Assembly: GCF_032854445.1 (NCBI RefSeq)
Contig: NC_088295.1
Location: forward strand, 89,698,644 to 89,735,835
DNA length: 37,192 bases
Origin: Liolophura sinensis
Taxonomy: Eukaryota; Mollusca; Polyplacophora; Chitonida; Chitonidae
Direction of reading: 5' to 3'
Below are positions 1 through 9,105 of this stretch, one piece after another. The notes below the pieces were generated by a model. That model worked only from the letters and a program-made list of their open reading frames with translations. It searched no databases and had not been told where the DNA came from. Position 1 is the stretch's first letter. Every line of letters starts with the position of its first letter. The position numbers and the translations under genes were made by a program.

Positions 1-13
1 CCCCTCATACCGC

Positions 14-460
14 GTGAGTCATGTAGCACACATCCGTCAAACAGAACACACCAGCCACTCAACCCACGTCAGTCATGTAGCACACATCCGTCAAACAGAA
101 CACACCAGCCCCTCAGACCGCGTGAGTCATGTAGCACACATCCGTCAAACAGAACACACCAGCCCCTCAGACAGCGTGAGTCATGTAGCACACATCCGTC
201 AAACAGAACACACCAACCACTCAACCCACGTCAGTCATGTAGCACACATCCGTCAAACAGAACACAACAGCCCCTCAGACCGCGTGAGTCATGTAGCACA
301 CATCCGTCAAACAGAACACACCAGCCCCTCAGACCGCGTGAGTCATGTAGCACACATCCGTCAAACAGAACACACCAGCCACTCAGACCACGCCAATCAT
401 GTAGAACACATCAGTCAAACAGAACACACCAGCCACTCAGTCAGTCATGTAGAAGACATG
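14..460. repeat. 54-bp minisatellite (18-bp substructure)
   Basis: A tandem array of about eight units of 54 bp. Each unit opens with AGTCATGTAGCACACATCC, continues with GTCAAACAGAACACACCA and closes with a variable CCCTCAGACCGCGTG or CACTCAACCCACGTC type segment. The unit splits naturally into three 18-bp thirds. Adjacent copies differ by only a few bases, so the array is young or homogenised. Because 54 is a multiple of three, a plus-strand frame stays open through it (repeating SHVAHIRQTEHTSPSDRV). I regard that as a by-product: there is no signal peptide, no domain and no gene context. The array probably continues beyond the left edge of the window. Confidence 0.93.
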
Positions 461-725
461 TTATGTAGCAAGTATCGATCATGTAGCACACCTACGTCGT
501 GTAGTTCGGATCAGCCATGCAGCAAGACCATACATGTAAATCACACATCAGGCGTGTGCCACACATCAGTCATGTAGCACAAATCAATCATTTAGCAATT
601 CACAAAGCGCATATCAGTAATATAAGAACTATCAGTCTTGCAACATACATTAATCATGCAGCTCATCTTAATAATATCAATGGGCCAACTGCATAAGACT
701 TATTTGTATATTTTTAATTAGTTTA
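461..725. repeat. Degenerate edge of the 54-bp array
   Basis: Diverged 15-20 bp fragments related to the preceding array (TCATGTAGCACA-like words recurring as CATGTAGCAC, CATGCAGC, CATTTAGC) fade out towards about 720. No gene or other feature is visible. This is the usual appearance of an old array border where unequal exchange no longer homogenises units. Confidence 0.6.
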
Positions 726-740
726 ATGACTGTGGTGAAA

Positions 741-3030
741 TCATATAATTATGTCTATGTCAGTTTGATAAGGGACATCTGTGACCATGTCTATGCCATT
801 TTGGTAAAAGACTTCTGTGACCACGTCTATGTCATTTTGATAAGGGACATCTGTGACCATGTCTATGCCACTTTGGTAAAGCACTTCTGTGACCACGTCT
901 ATGTCATTTTGATAAGGGACTTCTGTGACCATGTCTATGTCACTTTGGTAAAACACTTCTGTGACCACGTCTATGTCATTTTGATAAGGGACTTCTGTGA
1001 CCATGTCTATACCACTTTGGTAAAACACTTCTATGGCCATATCTGTGTCAGTTTGGTAAGGGACATCTGTGACCACATCTGTGACCACGTAGATAAAGGT
1101 CTCTGTTTGACTGATGTCAGATTGGTAAGGGACTTCTGTGACCATGTCTATTTCAGTTTGATAAAGACGTCTGTGACCTAGTCTAATTAGTTTGATGAAG
1201 GACTACTGTGTCATGTTAGGTAAGGGACATCTGTGACCACGTCTTTGTCGGTGTGATAAGGGACTTCTGTTACCACGTCTGTGTTAGTTTGGTAAGGGAC
1301 TTCTGTGACCACGTCTATGTCAGTTTGGTAACGGACTTCTGTGAACACGTCTATGTCAGTTTGATAAGGGACATCTGTGACCGCGCCTATGTCAGTTTGG
1401 TAAAGGACTTTTACGACCATGTCTATGTCAATTTGGAAAGAGACTTCTGTGACCACGTCTATGTCAGTATCGTAAGGGACTTCTGTGACCACGTCTATGT
1501 CAGTTTAATAAAGGACTTCCGTGCCCATGTCTATGTCAGTTTGATAAACGACATCTGTGACCATGTCTATGTCAGTTTGATGAAGGACTTCTGTGTCATC
1601 TTTGGTAAGGGACTTATGTAACCAAGTCTATGTCGGTTTGGTAAGAGACATCTGTGACCACGTCTGTGTCAGTTTGGTAAGGGACATATGTGAGCACGTC
1701 TATGTCAGTTTGATAAAGGACTCCTGTGAACATGTCTATGTCATGTTTATTAAGATACTTCTCTGACCATGTCTGTGTCAGTTTGTTAAGGGACTTCTGT
1801 GACCTTGTCTATTTCAGTTTGATAAAGGACTTCTGTGACCACGTCTACGTTTGTTTGGCAAGGGACTTCTGTGACCATGCCTATGTCATGTTTGATAAAG
1901 GACTTCCGTGACCATGTCTATGTCAGTTTGATGAAGGACTTCTGTGTCATGTTTGGTAAGGGACTTCTGTGACCATGTCTATGTCAGTCTGGTAAGGGCC
2001 TTCTGTGACCATGTCTAATGCGATTTGGAAAGGGAATATATCTATGTCAGTTTAATAAGGTATTTCTTTTACCACATCTATGTCAGTTTGGTAAGGGCCT
2101 TCTGTGACCATGTCTAATGCAATTTGGAAAGGGAATATATCTATGTCAGTTTAATAAGGTATTTCTTTTACCATGTCTATGTCAGTTTGGTAAGGGATTT
2201 CCGTGACCATGTCTATGTCGGCTTGATAAAGGACTTTTGTGACCATGTCTATGTCATGTTTGATAAAGGAATTTTGTGACCATGCCTATGTCAGTTTGAT
2301 CAAGGACTTCTGCGTCATGTTTTGCAAAGGACTTCCGTGACCACGTTTACGTCAGTATCGTAAAAGACTTCTGAGACCAAGTCTATGTCGGTTTGGTATG
2401 GAACTTTTCCGACCACGTCTATGTCAGTCTGGTAAGGGCCTTCTGTAACCACATCTATGTCACTTTGGTAAGGGGCATCTGTTACCAAGTCTATGTCAGT
2501 TTACTAAGGGACTTCTGTGACCACGTCTATCTCCGTTTTGTAAAGGACTTCTGCCACTACGTCTATGTCAATTTGGTAAGGGATTTCTGTGACCAGGTCT
2601 ATGTAAGTTTGGTAAGGGATTTCTGTGACCACATCTATGTCAGTTTAGTAAGGGAATTTTGTGACCACGTCTATGTCAGTTTGGTAAGGGACATCTGTGA
2701 CCAAGTCTATTTCAGTTTGGTAAGGGACTTCTGTGACCACGTCGCCCTCAGCATGGTAAGGGACTTCTGTGCCCACGTCTGTGTGAATTTGGTAAGGGAC
2801 ATCTTTGACCAAGTCTGTGTCAGCTTGATAAGGTATTTTTTTACCAAGTCTATGTCAGTTTGGTAAAGGACTTCTGTGACCACGTCTATGTCAATTTGAT
2901 AAGAGACTTCTGTGACCACGTCTATGTCAGTTTGGTACGGGACTTCTTTGACCACGTCTACGCCCCTTTGTTAAAGGACTTGTGTGACCACGTCTATGTC
3001 AGTTTGGTAAGGGACTTCGATGACCATTAC
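741..3030. repeat. 36-bp minisatellite, about 2.3 kb
   Basis: More than 60 tandem copies of a 36-bp unit, consensus GTCTATGTCAGTTTGGTA followed by AGGGACTTCTGTGACCAC. Most copies are full length, but some carry 1-9 bp indels that shift frame. The unit lacks stop codons in one frame on each strand (plus RDFCDHVYVSLV, minus TDIDVVTEVPYQ), so frames of 60-157 codons appear on both strands; none spans the array. Part of the left end (about 741-1020) alternates two unit variants, giving a 72-bp dimer, and positions 1976-2173 contain a 99-bp tandem duplication. The single CpG of the unit (CCACGTCT) is often CATGTCT or CACATCT. Confidence 0.95.
1976..2173. repeat. 99-bp higher-order duplication in 36-bp array
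   Basis: GGTAAGGGCC occurs at 1991 and again at 2090, and the surrounding 99 bp is nearly identical in both copies, including an unusual truncated unit (TGCGATTTGGAAAGGGAATA in the first, TGCAATTTGGAAAGGG in the second) and a variant with GGTATTTCTTTTACCA. The period 99 is not a multiple of 36 because one unit is shortened to 27 bp. This shows that multi-unit blocks, not only single units, are being duplicated. Confidence 0.85.
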
Positions 3031-3040
3031 TATTTAGTCA

Positions 3041-3570
3041 AAATCAATTTAGTAAGAACAGATATATATTCAGGTACGGTTTTGGATTCAGAATGTTTTG
3101 TTTTGTATTTGATTTTTTAGAAGAATTACTGAAATGACGTGTCGAAGTTAGGCATAATTAAATAGTCCAATTTGAGTATCACTGCACATTTACATTGACC
3201 GTTGCATTTCAGTTGATTCTATATCAGCTAATGAGTTTGAAAGCGCAAAAACATCAAAATATTATGTCCAAATTTTCAATTAATTTTTTTTTAAATATAT
3301 TTGTACCCAATTTAATTTTTTAGTACAATCTCTCTTATGGACACAACGACACGTCGAATCCAACCCTGAGGGAGTTACAGATGATCGGCACAGTCTTACT
3401 TTGTCAGATATATGGTGTTAACCCCTGCTGTGATCCCAAGACTTTAAAATTTGGTGGTGTTGCAGATTTTGGGCACAAACTAATCACTGTGGTGCTGGTG
3501 GGTGAAGTAAAATCTGAATGTGGCGGGTTGAAGATATACAAATAAGCTTGCAAGTGACAGAGATGTATGC
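3041..3570. other. Gene-free spacer
   Basis: AT-rich, apparently single-copy DNA between the 36-bp array and a SINE fragment. I see no frame of useful length, no repeat and no RNA gene. Confidence 0.6.
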
Positions 3571-3574
3571 TTGA

Positions 3575-3667
3575 TTGATTTATTTATTTCATTGTTGTTT
3601 TACGCCGCACTCAAAAATTATTCATTTATATGGCGTGGGTCAGCATTATGGTAGGAGCCCGGGAAGT
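3575..3667 (-). mobile_element. SINE tail fragment (reverse orientation)
   Basis: The stretch GTTGTTTTACGCCGCACTC, then an ATTCATTTATATGGCG-like segment, then GGTCAGCATTATGGTAGGAG, aligns in order with the reverse complement of the 3' part of the SINE at 16346-16577 and with the copy at 35574-35716. It has many substitutions and stops before the tRNA-like head. The A/T-rich tail (GATTTATTTATTTC) is on the left, so the element reads on the minus strand. No clear target-site duplication is left. An old, 5'-truncated copy. Confidence 0.7.
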
Positions 3668-4419
3668 ATAGTTATAAAATGATCCACTACCATGACCAGA
3701 ATTCCACCCGTGATTCGATTAAATAATCAAAAGAGGCTGAAAGACAAATACGGCATGAATTTGACAATATTCTTCATTACAAAGAAACCTATTATTGACT
3801 CTTCTGTTATTCAGGACTCTTTTATTTATCGGCCGAACAATTCCCTCGCTTCGCGTGCTATCGCCTCGGCGAATTAGCCGGCTCATAAAAGGGGGGTGTG
3901 AAGACTTGGTGTGTTAATAAGTCGATGTTATGAGCGCGCGTTATCAGGGCTGATATGCTTTATTACCAGTTAGTGGGTACTGTTTGGGGCGAGGGTCGGT
4001 ACCAATCGATCCCAGGGGACTAGGTCAGCTTATCGAACAGAGGAATTCAATTGTAACGGCCGTCCCACTTCCCGGACTAAATGTTGCCTGCATAGATGGC
4101 TATTTGTCATTTCTACCGTCCAATAAAATGGAAATTGAGGTCCTCTCAGTGACGTCAATAGAAGGTCACTCCATGAGGTCTTCATTGCTCACGTGAGCCT
4201 TCAGCAATAAGATGGAGGGCATCGCGGCTATTGTCTCAGTCAGGCCGTGCCATCACAATACTACCAGCCATCTTCTCAGTCCACAAAGTTGTGGCCAAAA
4301 TTTAAATACCATTCGTCCTTAGGATATCTGACAGCGTATAACCTATAGGTAATAAACTTGGGTAGAACAGAAGACTGTTGTATTGCATACCTGCGCTTAT
4401 TTCTAAGAATGTTACCATT
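3668..4419. other. Gene-free spacer
   Basis: Nothing convincing is visible. Short open frames exist (about 60-70 codons at 3692-3877 and 3984-4196), but they have no recognisable motif and are of the length expected by chance. Confidence 0.5.
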
Positions 4420-5360
4420 CCAGAGTTCAGTGTTGGCGAAAGCTACAAATGTCTCTACAGTTAATAATGACGGCGGTTGTAACAGTGTCTAACGGTTCAC
4501 AATGAAGACATTTGTAGAAATGCTTACCGTTCATAATGTTGTCTCAACATTTTTAACAGTGTCTACATTTCACAATGACGACATATGTAACAGTGTCTAC
4601 AGTTCATAATCACCGCGGCTACAATAGACCGTTAAGAATGACCACAGCTCTAACAATCTCTACGGTTCATAATGACGAAAGTTGTAACAGTCTCTGCAGT
4701 TCATGATGACGCTTGTTGTAACAGTGTCTACAGTTCATAATAACAACAGCTGTAACAGTCTCTACAGTTCATAATGACGAAAGTTGTAACAGTCTCGACA
4801 GTTTATAATGACGACAGCTGTAACAGTGTCTACAGTTCATGATGACGACACTTGTAATAGTCTATATAGTTCATAATGGGAGCAGTTATAGCAGTATCTA
4901 CAATTCATAGAGACCACAGACGGTACGTCATTAAGAATGACGACGGCTGTAACGGCCTCTACAGTTCATAATGACGAAAGTTGTAACAGTCTCTACCATC
5001 CATAATGACGCTCGTTGAAAGAGTTTCTACAGTCCATAATAGCGACAGTTGTAAGAGTATCTACAGTTCTTAACAGTGACTGTGGTAACAGTCTCTACAG
5101 TTCATCATGGCGACAGCAATAACGGTGTCAACACATCATAATAGCGACAGCTGTAATGATCTTTGCTGTTCACAATGGCCACAGCTGTAACAGTCTCTTT
5201 TGTTCATAATGACAACAGCTGTACCAGTCTCTACAGTTCATGCTGCCGGCAGTTGTCGCTTCTATAGAGTTTCTATATTTAGTAATGACAACGGCTGTAA
5301 GAGTATCTACATTTTATGATGACACCAACTGTAACAGTTTCTACAGATCACGAGGACTGA
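4420..5360. repeat. 34-bp minisatellite with 299-bp higher-order period
   Basis: Roughly 27 diverged copies of a 34-bp unit, consensus ACAGTTCATAATGACGACAG followed by CTGTAACAGTCTCT. GTTCAT recurs at 4665 and 4699, giving the 34-bp spacing. A larger period is also visible: TTAAGAATGA-like words at 4632 and 4931, CGAAAGTTGTAACAGTCTCT at 4676 and 4975, and GACGCT/GACGCTCG-like words at 4708 and 5007 are all 299 bp apart, so a block of about nine units was duplicated. Many units carry the palindrome ACAGCTGT or its variant ACAGTTGT. Copies are more diverged than in the 36-bp or 54-bp arrays, so this array is older. Confidence 0.88.
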
Positions 5361-5680
5361 GAACAACCGTAGAAGTTTAGCAAGGGGAGTTATCACAGTG
5401 CTCTGTAATGATTGCGGCAATGACAGTACCTACATGTACACTTGGGTGGTTTTAGCGTTCATTATAAGGTCACACACAGATCAGAAAAGACGTTTATGAC
5501 AGGAATACCCACAGTAACGACCATGGTGATAATCGTGTCTGCAGTTCTGTAATGACGTTGCGGATTAAAGTGCCTACAACCAGGAATGAGGTTGATGATA
5601 AAGTCAGCAATGGCGTTGACAGTAAGAATGTCCATAGTCAGCAATGACGTCTACAGCTCATTAATGATGACAGTGATGAC
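5361..5680. repeat. Degenerate edge of the 34-bp array
   Basis: Words such as AATGACAGTACCTAC, AATGACGTTGCGG and AGCAATGACGTCTACAG keep the rough spacing and composition of the 34-bp unit but are heavily diverged, and the pattern fades by about 5680. No gene is visible. Confidence 0.55.
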
Positions 5681-6927
5681 TGAAGTTCAATAATGAATTT
5701 TGACACATATCTAATACCGTATACGTTTTCATTTTCTTATGAGCAATGCTGACAGTGATAACAGAGCACATATAATGATAACCACGCCAATCGGCTTATT
5801 GGGTTTATTGCAAAGTAAATTTTTATGCATATTACAATAGCAAAGACAATAGCAATTTTTAAAATAAACAAGCATATAATAAAAAGCAAAGACAAGTGAT
5901 GAAGCATGAAAATAGTGCAGTGTATGATGAGTCTGAGTTAAAGATTTCTGCACCATGCTACATTACTCACAATAAATAATGTTCATCGGAGGTGTCGTTA
6001 AGACATATTAAGACATAGATAAATTTTTAAAAATTACAAATGGGCGTTACATAAGCCAATGTTTTACCCACTTTGACATCGTGTTTCGTGACGGAGCGGT
6101 TCAAATATACAACCAGTCGCTCAGGAAAACGCGACACAAGAAATGCACGCTCCCAAGGCCTAATTAAACTTGCATGAAAATCCTAACCTCCAGATATTGA
6201 GCGCTCTATCCCCAATAACATACTAATAGGAACTTGTGCATGATCTGCACCATTGCATAAATAAATGATCTGGTTTAGAAGAAAAAAGCATACTGCGTAC
6301 CCATGGCAACTTGATTCCGATATGCCAATACAGGTATAGAACGTGTGAAGGACACAGCACCTGTATATAGCTAACACTGACAACAGCAAACCACGGATAC
6401 CGTGGGTCAATATGACAGACAGCCCTACGGCAGTGCACGTTGTTATTCCCCAAAATATACAGGTAAATACACACCATTTTAGACAAGTTGCACCAGAAGA
6501 TATTTTATGGTTTTGTCTAAACATTTTAATCATACCCTTTTATCATGTTATACCGGATTTCGACCATGTTTTACATTAAGGGAGAGCTATGCTGAATGTG
6601 TAAAGGCCATTCCCTATCACATTCGTCAGTTTTCATCAGGTGTACAACAATTCATCGGCTAAATTCACCACTGCGTTTTCTTTAACGTCACAGACATCAA
6701 AATACAGTGTGAATACTGAAACCCTTGTTGTCAAGACAACGCCGCCCAATATACCACCAGTTCAGGCAGTCATGCGAGGGAATGGTACATTTACCTTTAT
6801 GCTGATAAAATTTGGTTTCCCATCACTCAGTAACAGAACTTCCGGTTGTCTCGTCAACACACACGATCGTTATCCACATGACGTCACAAACGATAAGGTC
6901 ACAAAAACGTTTCTTTTCACATAACTA
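5681..6927. other. Gene-free 3' flank of the LRR gene
   Basis: This lies downstream of the minus-strand LRR gene and should contain its 3' UTR and polyadenylation site. I see no canonical AATAAA on the minus strand close to the stop codon; a weak CATAAA variant is at 6796-6801 (TTTATG on plus). Frames of 75-116 codons (for example minus 6183-6533) are rich in Cys, Ile and Leu without a domain pattern and look random. Confidence 0.5.
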
Positions 6928-9105
6928 TCACGTCACTACAGCGGGAAAAGATGCCTCACTTTCTTCAATGAAACATTCTTCGTCCGACAATTCTAACATT
7001 TTATTTTCGTATGTGGTTGGAGTTCCTACCGAACTCCGCGCGTCAGACACGATGCGCTGTCGGGATGTGGACTGCGGCAACATGTACCGTCCGATATTTT
7101 GCGATTTGTTGTATTTTTTAATGGACAACCTAATAAGACATGCACAAGTGATTACAACAAATGAGCAGCCAATGGAAAGGCCTATTACTAATGAACGCGC
7201 ACTGTAGATGCCGTCATGGCTCAACTTCCGGCTATTCGTGGACACAGTATTACACTTCCGGTCCAGAGCTGCCTTGTCCGTCATTAGCGCGATGCAGATT
7301 TCAAAACAAATGGAGGCATTAAGATGATTAAGACTGTACTTTCTCATGCCAGGGCTTATCTCCACGACCTGATAGTCATTGCTCATATTACTTAATTTTT
7401 CACGAAATAGAAGCTTATATTTATGCCTGGAATCAGTGCCGTTCCACGTGAACACGATGGTACTTTCCGATGTGGCTAGAATCACAATATCTCCATGATT
7501 TCCTTCCACGTCAATGGTGAAACATTTCTCTGTTCTTCCTTGGGAATTTTGAGCCACACATTTATACTGGCCAGAATTCTGAAATGTCAGCGGTTCAATG
7601 GTAAGTGTACTCCCACTTTGAAGAGGATGTAATCTCTTTGTGTCGTTTGAGGAGCAGAATTCAGGATTAATGTCCTTGGAAAAGACCCAGTAAACGTCCG
7701 GTGGGGGATTACCCAAGGCGTAACAGTCCAGCCTGAGACTGTCTCCGAAACTAAACGATGAGACCTGACTAAAACTAGACACGATATCCGGCTGACAGAG
7801 GGACGGGACGTACCAGCGAAGGGACTGAGACAGCAGCCTGCCAGTGAGACGGGTAGGGCCGTGACACACAGTGTCGTTAAGATCCACCACCTGCAGGCTG
7901 GGGCGAGGCTCTAGTAGTAGCCAATGTATATTACAGTCACACACAATTGGATTGCCTTTGATGAAGAGGCGCTGTACCGATGCCAAACGGCCGACGGTCT
8001 GATTTGAGATGGCCCGTAATTTATTGTTCTCTAGGTGCAGACTTTGTATCAGTGGGACGTTTGAGAAAGCCCAGTGATCAATGTACTCCAAACTAGGGTT
8101 GTTACTTAACTCCATCTTCTCCAGAAAAGGCATGTTCATAAAGGACTCTCGCTGTACGTATTTCAGATATTTCTCGTCTCTCAGAAAAAGTTGTTGGGTC
8201 TTCACGTTAATAAAAGCGTGGGTGTTCAGTGTCCGGAAATTATTTTTGCTTAAGTCTAACACAGAAAGTTTTTGAAAGCCTTCCAATTTTTCCGATAGAC
8301 CGCCGCTCAATTCATTTTCATTGAGATAAAGATACTTCAAGTTGGATATACCATGAAAGGCCCCTAAGTCAATTGTACGGATTCGATTGTGGGACAAATC
8401 TAGGGAAGCCAGTCTGTTCAAATGTTGGAACACTTTTGCGGAAAGAGATGTGATGAAATTGTAAGATATATCCAACCTCTCCAATTTCAATAAGTCGCGA
8501 AACCACTTCTTGTGCAGTTGCCAAATTCCATTGTGGGAAAGATCTAAATATTGAAGTTTGCCCATGTAGCTGAAAGCAGCAGGGTGTATGAATTCGATTT
8601 TGTTATGGGAGATATTCAGGCTGCTGAGATACTCTCTGTTTAGGAGCCAGTCCCCTAGGAGGCTAGTGATGCTGTTCTTAGACATATCCAGAATACTGAC
8701 GGATGACCGGAAGCGTTTAAACTCGCGCATTCCCTCGATTGCATTACCACTGAGATTTAGACAACGTATGCTGGCCATGTTGTCAACGACTGTTAGGACA
8801 GCTGACAACGATAGCCCATTCCCTGATAGATTAAGGGTATCCGTGTCTGAGGGGAAATTGAGATGTAAATCTGCAGGGAACCTTCCATCAGAACAATCCA
8901 CGATTTTCCTCACAGAACCCGTCTGGGGGTCCATGACGGAGTAACATGTACAGAGCTTGGAACACTCGGTGGACCAGTGGTTACCGGAAGCCATCGATGT
9001 CAGGCCCGATAACAGCCACATGATGACGTAATACAACATCGCAGAGTATAATCTCGCACCGAATATATCTACAAGAAACACTTCCCAGAGTTTACGGAAA
9101 GTCAT
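6928..9105 (-). CDS. LRR-Ig-FN3 type I membrane protein, LRRN-like
   Basis: A single uninterrupted 725-codon frame. An N-terminal hydrophobic segment (about residues 19-38) is followed by a cysteine cap (C48, C52, C54, C71). About 12-13 leucine-rich repeats follow, with LxxLxLxxN asparagines at 95, 121, 144, 168, 192, 216, 240, 264, 288, 336, 361 and 385; the one near 303-313 is degenerate. A C-terminal cap has CDC at 389-391, C414 and C437. One Ig domain follows (C461, W473, SGQYKC with C516), then a fibronectin III-like domain (about 538-623, W554) and a membrane helix at about 638-660. The cytoplasmic tail is about 65 residues and acidic near its end. Order and length (vertebrate LRRN proteins are about 710 residues) fit the LRRN neuronal adhesion/receptor-like family. 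LRFN and LRIT have fewer repeats, and LINGO lacks FN3. The start at 9105 has A at -3 and an in-frame TAA 18 nt upstream. Met23 (9039) would give a more classical signal peptide. A spliced 5' UTR cannot be excluded. The ligand is unknown. Confidence 0.93.
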   Translation of the reverse strand: MTFRKLWEVFLVDIFGARLYSAMLYYVIMWLLSGLTSMASGNHWSTECSKLCTCYSVMDPQTGSVRKIVDCSDGRFPADLHLNFPSDTDTLNLSGNGLSLSAVLTVVDNMASIRCLNLSGNAIEGMREFKRFRSSVSILDMSKNSITSLLGDWLLNREYLSSLNISHNKIEFIHPAAFSYMGKLQYLDLSHNGIWQLHKKWFRDLLKLERLDISYNFITSLSAKVFQHLNRLASLDLSHNRIRTIDLGAFHGISNLKYLYLNENELSGGLSEKLEGFQKLSVLDLSKNNFRTLNTHAFINVKTQQLFLRDEKYLKYVQRESFMNMPFLEKMELSNNPSLEYIDHWAFSNVPLIQSLHLENNKLRAISNQTVGRLASVQRLFIKGNPIVCDCNIHWLLLEPRPSLQVVDLNDTVCHGPTRLTGRLLSQSLRWYVPSLCQPDIVSSFSQVSSFSFGDSLRLDCYALGNPPPDVYWVFSKDINPEFCSSNDTKRLHPLQSGSTLTIEPLTFQNSGQYKCVAQNSQGRTEKCFTIDVEGNHGDIVILATSESTIVFTWNGTDSRHKYKLLFREKLSNMSNDYQVVEISPGMRKYSLNHLNASICFEICIALMTDKAALDRKCNTVSTNSRKLSHDGIYSARSLVIGLSIGCSFVVITCACLIRLSIKKYNKSQNIGRYMLPQSTSRQRIVSDARSSVGTPTTYENKMLELSDEECFIEESEASFPAVVT

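Noticed and set aside
14-577. 187-codon plus-strand frame with repeated SHVAHIRQTEHT motif
   Set aside because: It follows from a 54-bp array (a multiple of three) without stops. No signal peptide, domain or flanking gene structure.
726-3120. Several 60-157 codon frames on both strands
   Set aside because: Products of the 36-bp array; they are broken by indels between units and overlap antisense.
6183-6533. 116-codon minus-strand frame downstream of the LRR gene
   Set aside because: Overlaps another frame of similar length in a second register; Cys-rich without a spacing pattern; likely 3' flank.
6640-8944. Plus-strand frames opposite the LRR gene (6640-6924, 6812-7207, 8081-8275, 8588-8944)
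   Set aside because: Shadows of the minus-strand coding sequence or its 3' flank; no protein pattern of their own.
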